Under the pieces are notes generated by a model. That model made no database searches, had not been told where the DNA came from, and was given only the letters and a program-made list of their open reading frames with translations. Both the position numbers and the translations under genes were made by a program. From positions 124,001 to 188,000 of the forward strand of contig NZ_SMRT01000009.1 in assembly GCF_004354045.1 (NCBI RefSeq): 64,000 bases of DNA. Direction: 5' to 3'. The DNA comes from Paenibacillus piri. GTDB lineage: Bacteria > Bacillota > Bacilli > Paenibacillales > NBRC-103111. Of the stretch, positions 25,117 through 32,785 are shown in pieces. Each line of letters starts with the position of its first letter. The stretch's first letter is position 1.

Positions 25117-25803
25117 TTAATCGTTATTGCGGTTGTTGAAAATCATAATGTATTTCAACAGTTCAAGCAGCGAGATCAGCGCCGCGGCGACATAGGTCAG
25201 CGCAGCCGCATTCAGCACCTTGGCGACACCGCGTTCCTCGTCATTCGTAATGAAGCCTTCGGCTACCATCAAATCTCTGGCGCGGTTGCTTGCGTTAAAT
25301 TCGACAGGCAGTGTCACCAGTTGGAAGGCTACGGCCGCCGAGAAGAAAATAATGCCGATACCCAACAGGAAGTTAAACTGCTGGAAGAACAGACCCGCCA
25401 AGATGAGCAGCGGCGCTACGCCGGAAGCGAAATTCACAACCGGGAACATCGTATGGCGGAGCGAAAGCATCGGGTAATGAACCTTATGTTGAATTGCATG
25501 GCCGACTTCATGACAAGCGACCGAGACGGCTGAAATCGAATTTTCGTAATAAACCGGCTCGGACAAACGGACTACCCGTTGCGTCGGGTCATAGTGGTCG
25601 GTAAGTCTTCCCTGAACCGGTTCTACCGGAACGTCGTACAAACCGTTTGCGTCAAGCATGCGGCGGGCCGCCTCGTAGCCGGTCATACCGCCGCTGGTCG
25701 GGACTGTCGACCATTTGTTAAAGGTGCCTTTAACGCGAAATTGCGCCCACAAGGAAAGCACGAAGGCGATGATGATCAGAAAATCCATCGGGTGAAAAAA
25801 CAT
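25117..25803 (-). CDS. yugP: Neutral zinc metallopeptidase, YugP family
   Basis: A 228-residue membrane protease of the zinc_peptidase_2 (YugP) family. The catalytic motif CHEVGHAIQ (HExxH type, about residue 99) is intact, with later NASNRARDLMVAEG and an acidic residue probably completing the zinc site. Membrane helices are at the N-terminus (FLIIIAFVLSLWAQF), around 125-165 and at the C-terminus (AAALTYVAAALISLLELL). It is co-oriented with and 23 bases downstream of a MerR-type regulator, so probably one operon. Substrates are unknown. Confidence 0.92.
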   Translation of the reverse strand: MFFHPMDFLIIIAFVLSLWAQFRVKGTFNKWSTVPTSGGMTGYEAARRMLDANGLYDVPVEPVQGRLTDHYDPTQRVVRLSEPVYYENSISAVSVACHEVGHAIQHKVHYPMLSLRHTMFPVVNFASGVAPLLILAGLFFQQFNFLLGIGIIFFSAAVAFQLVTLPVEFNASNRARDLMVAEGFITNDEERGVAKVLNAAALTYVAAALISLLELLKYIMIFNNRNND

Positions 25804-25826
25804 GGCAGCAGACCTCCATTTATAAT

Positions 25827-26258
25827 TTAGGATAAGGGGCTTTTACCCAGCAGTAACAGCAAGGCCTCAATACATGCAGCGGTTTGAGGAGTGAGCACTT
25901 TGTTCAGCTTCTTGAGCTGCGAAGGCTTCAGCCGTTCAAGCAGGGGGCCGATTTCATGAACCTCCTTTTGCAGCTGCTGCAAATGAAGCTGGAATGATGT
26001 CAGCTTCTCTGTCACGGCATCATCCGGACTGATTTTATTCCAGAGTGTCAGGCTCTCCTTGATTTCCTCCAAGGTATACTTCTCCCTTTTCATATTCTCA
26101 ATACGTTTGAGCCGCATTAAGGTTTCATCGCTGTACAGACGGTAATTCGTGTCCGAACGGGTTTCCGGCTCGATCAGTCCCATTTTCGTGTAGTAATCGA
26201 TCGTTCTCGAACTCACCTCCGACAAGCGGGCAAGCTCCCCGATTTTATATAGCTTCAT
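25827..26258 (-). CDS. MerR-family transcriptional regulator
   Basis: A 143-residue regulator. The winged HTH is at residues 1-70 (KLYKIGELARLSEVSSRTID and NYRLYSDETLMRLKRI), followed by a long dimerisation helix (LTSFQLHLQQLQKEVHEIGP). No cysteine cluster typical of metal sensors is seen; the single Cys is near the C-terminus (AACIEALLLLLG). ATG 26258 has GGGGAT just upstream. It is the first gene of a pair with YugP. The effector is unknown. Confidence 0.88.
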   Translation of the reverse strand: MKLYKIGELARLSEVSSRTIDYYTKMGLIEPETRSDTNYRLYSDETLMRLKRIENMKREKYTLEEIKESLTLWNKISPDDAVTEKLTSFQLHLQQLQKEVHEIGPLLERLKPSQLKKLNKVLTPQTAACIEALLLLLGKSPLS

Positions 26259-26515
26259 ATCCCCATTGGAAACACCCCTACTGTATAAGATTTTTGTCCT
26301 CATTTATATGCTTATTGGATAAAACTAATGACTTGGCAGCCGTCTATTGTTTTATGATACCTGAAATGAAACCGTACAGTCAAACGTTATGCTTTTGCAA
26401 GTCACTGATCGTCTTTCTTCTATAATAATAATAAATAACGGTATGGGAAAAACGGACGGGACGCTGCGGGCGCAGACGCAATGTGATTTGCAGATTTAAG
26501 CCTTTTTTTGATAAT

Positions 26516-26532
26516 TGTCAGTATTTATGACA
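26516..26532 (+). promoter_or_regulatory. TnrA/GlnR-type box upstream of amt
   Basis: TGTCAGTATTTATGACA fits the nitrogen-regulator consensus TGTNANATTTTNTNACA at 11 of 13 fixed positions and is a clear dyad. It lies 193 bases before the amt start. A second, weaker promoter-like CATTAT at 26553-26558 would place the box near -42, the usual position for activation by TnrA. A perfect palindrome CCCATTATATGGG overlaps that region. This whole 26259-26724 stretch otherwise holds no gene. Confidence 0.65.
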
Positions 26533-26636
26533 TTTAAAATTCAGAGAACACCCATTATATGGGGAGTAAATCCGAATTATGCGTATTTGATGTGAGGTTA
26601 TTTTTCGTTTTTATCAATTTTTTAATGAAAATCCTA

Positions 26637-26665
26637 TTGTCAAATCCAAAAAAGCTGTATATAAT
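26637..26665 (+). promoter_or_regulatory. Sigma-A promoter of amt
   Basis: TTGTCA at 26637-26642 and TATAAT at 26660-26665 are 17 bases apart, about 60 bases before the start codon. Confidence 0.75.
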
Positions 26666-26724
26666 GACATTAAGATTTTCAAAGCATGTTATATATTATA
26701 ACATTAAGAAGGAAGTGGTCAACG

Positions 26725-28113
26725 ATGTTTAAAAAAATGCTTCTATCCACCGGCCTCATGTCTTTACTAGTTCCGACGATGGCCTTCGCAGCGGATGATA
26801 AGACCCCTGCACAGCTGGCAAACGCAATCGATTCTGTCTGGGTTATGCTGGCAGCCATTCTCGTCATTTTCATGCAGGCCGGTTTTGCGCTATTGGAGGC
26901 GGGCTCCACACGAATGAAAAATGCGGGTCATGTGGCGGGTAAAACCATATTAACCTTCGGTATTTGCGCCATTGCATTCTGGGCTATCGGTTTCGGCTTC
27001 GCGTTCGGCGACGGCAACAGCTTTATAGGAGAGGGCGGCTTTTTCCTGGATGGTTCCGCCGAGCAAGTGAAAGCTTCCATCAGCATTTTCGCGGAATCGC
27101 CGATTCCGATCAGTATTTTGTTCTTGTTCCAGCTGGCTTTCGCGGGCGTATCGCTGGCAATTGCCTGGGGCGGCTTCGCGGAACGCGGTAAACTGGCCGT
27201 ATACTTTATTTTCGGTATTTTGTTCACGGTCGTGATTTATCCGGTTGTCGCTCACTGGGTATGGGGCGGCGGCTGGCTCGGTCAATTGGGCATGCAGGAT
27301 TTCGCAGGCTCGACGGTCGTTCACTTGCAAGGCGCAACTGCGGCATTGGTGGCAACGATCTTGCTCAAACCGCGTATCGGCAAGTTCAATAAAGATAAAA
27401 CACCTAATTTAATTCCGGGTCATAACCAAGTATTATCGGTTCTGGGCGTTATCATCTTGTGGATCGGCTGGTTCGGCTTTAACGCAGGCTCGACATTGAG
27501 CGCAACCGGCGACGGATTTTTCGGATATGTTGCATTAACGACAAACCTGGCTGCGGCAGCGGGCGCAGTTGCGGCACTTGTGGTATCATGGATTTACTTC
27601 GGCAAAGCCGACATTCCGAGCATGCTGAACGGCGTTCTGGCGGCGCTTGTAGCGATTACGGCCGCTTGCGCATTCGTAACTCCGCGCGACGCGATTATCA
27701 TCGGCGCATTGTCCGGTATTATTACCTTCTTCACGGCTCAATGGTTTGAAAAAGCAGGCATCGACGATCCGGTTTACGCATTCTCCGTACACGGTGTCGC
27801 AGGAATTTGGGGAACATTGTCGACAGGTATTTTTGCAACGCCCGAGCTTGCGAAAACGGTAGGCGTCGGGGAAGCCGGACTGCTGTACGGCGGTGGCTTG
27901 CAGCAATTGGGCGTTCAAGCGCTCGGCGTATTCGGCGCATTCGTCTTCGTGCTCGTGCTTTCCTTCATCATTCTTGGCTTGATCAAGATCACGATCGGAC
28001 TTCGTGTTACAGAGGAAGAAGAAATTGTCGGTCTGGACCTTTCCGAGCACGGTACCTACGGCTATCCGGAAGCGATGAAAAAAGCGCCGGCCGCTTCTCC
28101 TCAAACGTTGTAA
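26725..28113 (+). CDS. amtB: Ammonium transporter (Amt family)
   Basis: A 462-residue ammonium channel. The N-terminus is a signal peptide (LLSTGLMSLLVPTMAFA), followed by 11 membrane helices. Family signatures are present: MQAGFALLEAGSTRMKNAG, the pore histidine region AGSTVVHLQGATAALVA, WIGWFGFNAGS and VYAFSVHGVAGIWGTLSTG with the second pore histidine. ATG 26725 follows AAGGAAG. A TnrA/GlnR-like box upstream suggests induction in nitrogen limitation. Unusually, the next gene is not glnK/nrgB but a DUF294 nucleotidyltransferase. Confidence 0.96.
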   Translation: MFKKMLLSTGLMSLLVPTMAFAADDKTPAQLANAIDSVWVMLAAILVIFMQAGFALLEAGSTRMKNAGHVAGKTILTFGICAIAFWAIGFGFAFGDGNSFIGEGGFFLDGSAEQVKASISIFAESPIPISILFLFQLAFAGVSLAIAWGGFAERGKLAVYFIFGILFTVVIYPVVAHWVWGGGWLGQLGMQDFAGSTVVHLQGATAALVATILLKPRIGKFNKDKTPNLIPGHNQVLSVLGVIILWIGWFGFNAGSTLSATGDGFFGYVALTTNLAAAAGAVAALVVSWIYFGKADIPSMLNGVLAALVAITAACAFVTPRDAIIIGALSGIITFFTAQWFEKAGIDDPVYAFSVHGVAGIWGTLSTGIFATPELAKTVGVGEAGLLYGGGLQQLGVQALGVFGAFVFVLVLSFIILGLIKITIGLRVTEEEEIVGLDLSEHGTYGYPEAMKKAPAASPQTL

Positions 28114-28168
28114 TGTAATATACGCATAGCGATTTAGATCATATCACATGGGTTGAAGGGGATACCTG

Positions 28169-29248
28169 ATGGAACGTCTCTCATTGGAATCGATTCGCAG
28201 TGAAATTCAAAAGGCTGACGATCATGAGCAGCTTCGACGATTCCGCGATCAATTGCATGAGGAGTTCGAAGGGCGTCTCCTTCTTTCCCATTCAATTGAG
28301 TGGAATCGTGAGCTGAATCAGGTTCATGATCTGTTTATTTCCAAAGCGGTCGAGCTGGCGCGGCAAAAGGTGAAATCGGAGGGGGGCGGGGACGCTCCGC
28401 TTCCCTTCGCCTTTGTCCTCTTCGGAAGCGGCGGCCGCGGCGAGCAGACGCTGTGGAGCGATCAGGATAACGGAATTATATATGCGGACCCTGACAATGC
28501 GGAAACGGAAGCAGCTGCGCCCGCTTACTTTGAACGGCTGGCCGGATCGATCAGCGGCATTTTGCTGCAGCTCGGCTACCCGCCTTGTACGGGCGGTGTT
28601 ATTTGCACCAACGCCAAGTGGCGCAACAGCTGGAGCGGCTACAGGTCCATGCTGTACGAATGGCTGGAGGAGCCTCATTGGGAGCATGTCCGTTACTTGT
28701 TGATTTTTGCCGATATTCGCCCCGTTTACGGAGATGAAGCTCTGGTGAACCGGCTGCTCGAGGAAATGAACGGCTATGTTCGCAGAAACCCCGCGATGCT
28801 GCAGCATATGCTTCAAAACACGCTGCATCATAAAATTTCGCTTGGAGTATTCGGCCAGCTTATCCGGGAAAGGTATGGCGAGGATGCTGGAGGTGTCGAT
28901 ATCAAATACGGCGCCTACATTCCGATCGTAAACGGAATCCGGCTGTTGGCGGTCGATGCGGGCTTGAAGGTTTCCTCGACGGAGGCGAGAATCAACGGTC
29001 TGAAGGAAGGCGGCTTCGTTGAGGAGGAAATCGCTAACGACTGGCTGGAGGCGATATGCATTGCTTTGAAGCTGCGCTCCATGACTCCGTATCAAATGGA
29101 GGAGGGCCGTTATACGTCCAGAGGGAAGCTGTCTTCGGACGCCTTGACCAAGGAGCGAATCAGCGAGTTGAAGCTTTGTCTTCGGATTGGCAACGAGCTG
29201 CAAAAGTATGTAAAAAAAAGCGTCCATAAAGAGATGGAAAAAGGTTAG
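28169..29248 (+). CDS. DUF294 putative nucleotidyltransferase
   Basis: A 359-residue soluble protein. The nucleotidyltransferase core is at residues 85-110 (FGSGGRGEQTLWSDQDNGII), with the GSGGR-E...D.D metal and nucleotide pattern seen in GlnD/GlnE-type enzymes and DUF294. The remainder, from about residue 190, matches the helical DUF294_C region (LQHMLQNTLHHKISLGVFGQ). It has no CBS or cyclic-nucleotide domain, unlike the longer relatives. It follows amt by 55 bases without a terminator, and the exonuclease gene starts 12 bases after it. Given this context a role in nitrogen signalling by protein nucleotidylylation is possible, but unproven. Confidence 0.87.
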   Translation: MERLSLESIRSEIQKADDHEQLRRFRDQLHEEFEGRLLLSHSIEWNRELNQVHDLFISKAVELARQKVKSEGGGDAPLPFAFVLFGSGGRGEQTLWSDQDNGIIYADPDNAETEAAAPAYFERLAGSISGILLQLGYPPCTGGVICTNAKWRNSWSGYRSMLYEWLEEPHWEHVRYLLIFADIRPVYGDEALVNRLLEEMNGYVRRNPAMLQHMLQNTLHHKISLGVFGQLIRERYGEDAGGVDIKYGAYIPIVNGIRLLAVDAGLKVSSTEARINGLKEGGFVEEEIANDWLEAICIALKLRSMTPYQMEEGRYTSRGKLSSDALTKERISELKLCLRIGNELQKYVKKSVHKEMEKG

Positions 29249-29260
29249 GTGGTATTCGTC

Positions 29261-29998
29261 ATGAAAGACATGAAGCCTGCGGGGAGAATGTGGCATCTAT
29301 ACAAAATGGGCGGCATTACACCTGCCATCACCTCGATGTTTAATGTGCAGAGCGCCCAGCAGATGGCTTTCATTCGATCCATTATGAAGGAACAGCGAAA
29401 AAATTCCTTGTATGAAATCCCTCTGAAGACGGTGGAACTGGTTGTTTTCGATCTGGAAACGACCGGTTTTTCGCCGTATAACGGGGATGAAATCATTTCG
29501 TTCGGCGCGGTCTCGGTTACAGGCGACGCGCTGGAGGAGGATCAAACCTTTTACAGTCTCGTTAATCCGAGACGTTCGATTCCGGACGAAATCGTCGAGC
29601 TGACCGGCATTACGAACGATATGGTGAACGATGCGCCCGACATGATTAACGGTCTTCGCAGCTTTTTGGAATTTGTGCAGCAAAAGGTGCTGGTAGCGCA
29701 TGGAACCGGGCATGACAAACATTTTCTCAATTCCGCATTATGGAAAACTTCCAAGGTCAATCTGTCTCACCGTATGCTGGATACGATGATGATCGCCAAA
29801 TGGCTGAATCCGAAGCTGAAAAGCTATGATTTGGATACAATGCTCGATTTGTACGGGATTGAAGTGACGATGCGCCATCACGCATTGGAGGATGCGCTGA
29901 TGACCGCCAGGCTGTGGGGAAAGCTGGTGTCGGAAATTCACGCGAGAGAAATTCATACGCTTGGCGATTTGTACGCCCAGCTCAGCCATCAGGCTTAA
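29261..29998 (+). CDS. DnaQ-type 3'-5' exonuclease
   Basis: A 245-residue DEDDh exonuclease. Exo I is VVFDLETTGFSPYNGDEI (D and E), Exo II is VLVAHGTGHDKHFLNSAL (D), and Exo III contains RHHALEDALMTARLWG (H and D). The preceding 55 residues are a basic extension unlike PolC or DinG proofreading domains. ATG 29261 follows AAAGGTTAGGTGG by eight bases; an in-frame GTG at 29249 touches the previous stop. It is the third gene of the amt operon. A role in DNA or RNA trimming is expected from the fold; its link to nitrogen is unknown. Confidence 0.9.
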   Translation: MKDMKPAGRMWHLYKMGGITPAITSMFNVQSAQQMAFIRSIMKEQRKNSLYEIPLKTVELVVFDLETTGFSPYNGDEIISFGAVSVTGDALEEDQTFYSLVNPRRSIPDEIVELTGITNDMVNDAPDMINGLRSFLEFVQQKVLVAHGTGHDKHFLNSALWKTSKVNLSHRMLDTMMIAKWLNPKLKSYDLDTMLDLYGIEVTMRHHALEDALMTARLWGKLVSEIHAREIHTLGDLYAQLSHQA

Positions 29999-30038
29999 AG
30001 TCTTCAGCATCTTGCGATGTGCGAAGGCTTCTTTTATT
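29998..30038 (+). terminator. Terminator ending the amt operon
   Basis: AAGTCTTC pairs with GAAGGCTT (one wobble), with an inner GCATC/GATGT stem, followed by CTTTTATTT. Confidence 0.7.
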
Positions 30039-30056
30039 TGTAAAGAAAAGTTTCAA

Positions 30057-30113
30057 CCTTTGCTGTGCCAACCTTGACAAGCGCGCACGTCCTTTAAGGA
30101 TGGCAGTTTATAT
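30057..30113 (+). repeat. Dispersed ~65-bp element, copy 1 (diverged)
   Basis: CTTTGCTGTGC-CAACCTTGACAAGCGCGCACGTCC and the following TTTAAGG align with the copies at 43847 and 57283. The shared core is CAACCTTGA followed by GCNSGTCCNNTAA. It lies between convergent genes. The 3' half is less conserved than in the other copies. Confidence 0.55.
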
Positions 30114-30591
30114 CGTGGTCTTCTACTACGGAAAGCGCAATGGCGGTGAATGAGGAGGCGTCTCCGGATATGCTGCCGGGGCGGTTCGGGTCATGGTTAA
30201 AATGATGGTAGCAGTATACGCCTATTTCGCAATGTTCTTCGTCCTGCAGCCCTACGATCCAATGGCTTGGCATTGAGCGCCATGCGGTTTGCAAATCTTC
30301 GACGGAAGGCGCCGAGGAGGCGGACGGATGCGAATGAAGCAGACCGACGACGGGATCGTACAAGGAGGACGGATTCGTTACAATTGGGATCAAGACGGCG
30401 GGATCCATCGAAAACTGTCGTTCTGGCCTGGCGGCAATGTTCGGCACGGGTAAAAAACGCGTGACACTAAGTGTTGCGCCGTCTATGCGGCCAAGTAAAA
30501 AGCCGCAGGCTTCATGCGGCTTTTTTTCCATGCAGTAATGCAAAATTGAAACCCGTAACGATGCGGGCAGAACAGCGTTTGTAATCGTCAT
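30094..30591 (-). CDS. JAMM/MPN-domain metalloprotease-like protein
   Basis: A 165-residue single-domain JAB1/MPN protein. The JAMM zinc motif is visible: the glutamate in HEACGFLLG near residue 27, then HSHPSASSAPSVED with two histidines, a serine and an aspartate. Bacterial relatives cleave ubiquitin-like sulfur carriers or cysteine-linked thiocarboxylates. No ThiS/MoaD-like gene or cysteine synthase is adjacent. ATG 30591 has AAAAAGGAAG ten bases upstream, and a TATAAT with a weak -35 (TTTTCC) lies 17 bases apart before it. A terminator-like hairpin falls inside its first 100 bases. Confidence 0.85.
   Translation of the reverse strand: MTITNAVLPASLRVSILHYCMEKKPHEACGFLLGRIDGATLSVTRFLPVPNIAARPERQFSMDPAVLIPIVTNPSSLYDPVVGLLHSHPSASSAPSVEDLQTAWRSMPSHWIVGLQDEEHCEIGVYCYHHFNHDPNRPGSISGDASSFTAIALSVVEDHDINCHP
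30497..30528. terminator. Terminator-like hairpin inside the JAMM gene
   Basis: AGCCGCA and TGCGGCT form a stem with a seven-base loop, followed by a run of T on the plus strand and preceded by A residues, so both strands carry a T-run. It falls at codons 22-32 of the JAMM gene and encodes part of the HEACGFLLG motif. Confidence 0.5.
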
Positions 30592-30675
30592 TGGAGGAAA
30601 GCTTCCTTTTTAATATACGGATCATTGGCTTTATTATATCCGCTTTGGCGGCAGAGGAAAAGGGCTCTCCTTGCA

Positions 30676-31974
30676 TTATTGGATTTGCCCTTTCGGTTTG
30701 ATTAAAAAGAAGGACAGACCCAAAGTAACAAGCGACAGGCATGTGACCGTGATGAAGACGACCGAATGCGATTTGTCCATCATCCAGCTGAATAGAGGAG
30801 GGCCGAACGCGACGCCCAGAAAACGGAGGCTGCTGTAGATGGATGTGATCATGCCGCGCTGTTCCCGTTCCACGGAGCCGGTAATCATCGTATTCAGACA
30901 TGGCAGCAGCAAGCCGGTGCCTATACTGCTTAAGGTCAGCAGACCGATCAACATATACAAATTTTTTTCCAAAATCAGAATACACGCGCCCAATGAGACA
31001 GTCATAAGTATCAGCCCGATATTGATAAGCCATCTCATAGCGGTTCCGTTCTTTTTAATGAGAGCGCCGGTAGTATACGAGGTTATTACCATGCCGAGCA
31101 GCGGTATGGCCAGCACAAGCCCTTTTTTAACGCCGTCGATGTTATAAGGGGCTTCCTCCAAAATATTCGATAAAAAGAACAATACGCCGAACAAAATAAA
31201 CAAGGCCAGCGATCCCGCAAAAAAGGAAGTGATCAGCCAGCGCCCTTTCTTCTTTAAAATGCCCCCTATCGTTTTCAGGTAAGGCTTCAGCTTCGGGGCG
31301 GGCTGTTGTTTTTTAGGCTCCTTCAGCAAAAAAATAACGGCTGCCAATGATATCGCGCAAAAAATAGGAAAAGCGAAAAAAGCGGCATACCATACGATCA
31401 GCGCCAGCAGCGAGCCTATAATCGGACTGAGCACTTTGCCCATGCCGTTGGACGCTTCCGTCAAGCCGAGCGCCTTGCTCTCCGTGCCGCCCTTGTACAG
31501 GTCTCCGGCCAACGCCATTGCGATCGGTGCGGTTCCCGCGGCGCCCAAGCCTTGTATGGCTCTCGCAATGATGACGACCGTGTACGAGTTCCAGACCGCG
31601 CCAAAGCCTGCCAAAATGCCTGCCGCACCGTAAATGATCAAGGAAGGAATCATAATGCTTTTCCGCGAGAAGCGGTCCGATAAATAACCGGAAACAGGTA
31701 TAACTAATCCGGCAGTTACCGAAAATAAGGTAATGACCAGACTGCTTTGAAATTTACTGATGCCGAGCTTCTCCTGCATATCGGGTAAAATCGGCACAAG
31801 CATGGAGTTCCCGAGCACCAGCACCAGCGGGACAGTGGCGATAGCGATGAACTCCCATATTTGGCCTTTGGAGCCGCCTTTGTTCTTAGGTTTGGCAGGC
31901 GTACCGTCCGAAGCTCCGGAGTCAATTTCGCTTTCGAAGGTAATATTCAGCTTTCGGGTTTTCGCTTTTTCCAT
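30676..31974 (-). CDS. MFS drug/metabolite exporter (DHA1-like)
   Basis: A 432-residue, 12-span exporter of the drug:proton antiporter group. The first loop carries the MFS signature GYLSDRFSRKSIMIP after span 2, and span 4-5 has RAIQGLGAAGTAPIAMALAGD, like TetA and YmfD/Blt-type exporters. The first 40 residues are a hydrophilic cytosolic leader (KNKGGSKGQIWEF). The start ATG 31974 has GGAGAC-type purines upstream. It appears monocistronic, ending 85 bases before the JAMM gene start. The substrate is unknown; a siderophore exporter role, as for YmfD, is one option. Confidence 0.85.
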   Translation of the reverse strand: MEKAKTRKLNITFESEIDSGASDGTPAKPKNKGGSKGQIWEFIAIATVPLVLVLGNSMLVPILPDMQEKLGISKFQSSLVITLFSVTAGLVIPVSGYLSDRFSRKSIMIPSLIIYGAAGILAGFGAVWNSYTVVIIARAIQGLGAAGTAPIAMALAGDLYKGGTESKALGLTEASNGMGKVLSPIIGSLLALIVWYAAFFAFPIFCAISLAAVIFLLKEPKKQQPAPKLKPYLKTIGGILKKKGRWLITSFFAGSLALFILFGVLFFLSNILEEAPYNIDGVKKGLVLAIPLLGMVITSYTTGALIKKNGTAMRWLINIGLILMTVSLGACILILEKNLYMLIGLLTLSSIGTGLLLPCLNTMITGSVEREQRGMITSIYSSLRFLGVAFGPPLFSWMMDKSHSVVFITVTCLSLVTLGLSFFLIKPKGQIQ

Positions 31975-32158
31975 CGGATGAAAGTCTCCTCTAAAGACCG
32001 TAATGTAGCCTTAATGTGCCCTCCCGCCGCTTCCGTCATTCTTTCTTGGTTATTCCATGGAAAGTCGCGCTAACGGAAAGCTATTGCGGAAAATCAGACT
32101 GCATCGGCGCAGCAGGGAGCGGCAGAACACTTCGCAGATTAAAGGAGAATATGCCCAA

Positions 32159-32707
32159 ATGAAGATGAAACGCAACGGGCCCGTTATGGTCATTGCTTTA
32201 TTGCTGGTCTTATTAGCGGCGTATCAAATGATGCAAAACGGACAAAATGCCAGGGCGGCTGCCCATAATTCCTCGGAGTTGATACGCGGCAAGCCGGCGC
32301 CGGCGTTTACGCTGAAAGGTCTTGACGGTAAAACGTATCAAGTTGGTGGAGAAGGAGAACGGGAAAAGCCGCTGATCGTCAATTTCTGGGCTTCCTGGTG
32401 CGGCCCTTGTCATGAAGAAGCCCCCGATTTGAAGCGGATGTATGATAAATACGCCAAGCAATTCGATCTTTACGGGGTTAACGTGACGAAGGGCGATCGG
32501 CTGGAAGATGTAAAAGGGTTCATTCAAAAATACAATATTTCGTTCCCTGTATTGTTGGATCAGGAAGGGAAAACGGCGGAAAAGTTTCGCATCTTGTTCG
32601 TACCGACCAGCTTTTTGATCGACAAGCACGGCAATTTGCGCGATGTCATTCATGTTTTGCCGCCGGACATGCTGGAGAAAAAGATTCAAATGCTGATCAA
32701 CGGTTGA
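32159..32707 (+). CDS. Membrane-anchored thioredoxin-like protein (ResA/TlpA type)
   Basis: A 182-residue protein anchored by one N-terminal helix (VMVIALLLVLLAAYQMM) with an extracytoplasmic thioredoxin domain. The active site is NFWASWCGPCHEEAP (CGPC), followed by the cis-proline region FVPTSFLIDKHG. These are features of the ResA/StoA/TlpA family that reduce cytochrome c apoproteins or spore-coat proteins. ATG 32159 has AAAGGAG 11 bases upstream. No ccs/res genes are adjacent, so the partner is not evident from context. Confidence 0.92.
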   Translation: MKMKRNGPVMVIALLLVLLAAYQMMQNGQNARAAAHNSSELIRGKPAPAFTLKGLDGKTYQVGGEGEREKPLIVNFWASWCGPCHEEAPDLKRMYDKYAKQFDLYGVNVTKGDRLEDVKGFIQKYNISFPVLLDQEGKTAEKFRILFVPTSFLIDKHGNLRDVIHVLPPDMLEKKIQMLING

Positions 32708-32760
32708 AAAAAAGAGCGGTGTGCAACGGAAGGAGCTTCCTTTTGCACACCGCTTGTTCG
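32706..32760. terminator. Terminator between the ResA-like gene and cimA
   Basis: GCGGTGTGCAA pairs with TTGCACACCGC, with an inner GGAAG/CTTCC. The longest T-run is on the minus strand (seven T), so it best ends the cimA transcript; the two genes are convergent. Confidence 0.88.
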
Positions 32761-32785
32761 TTATTAAGAAATGATAATCGGACTT

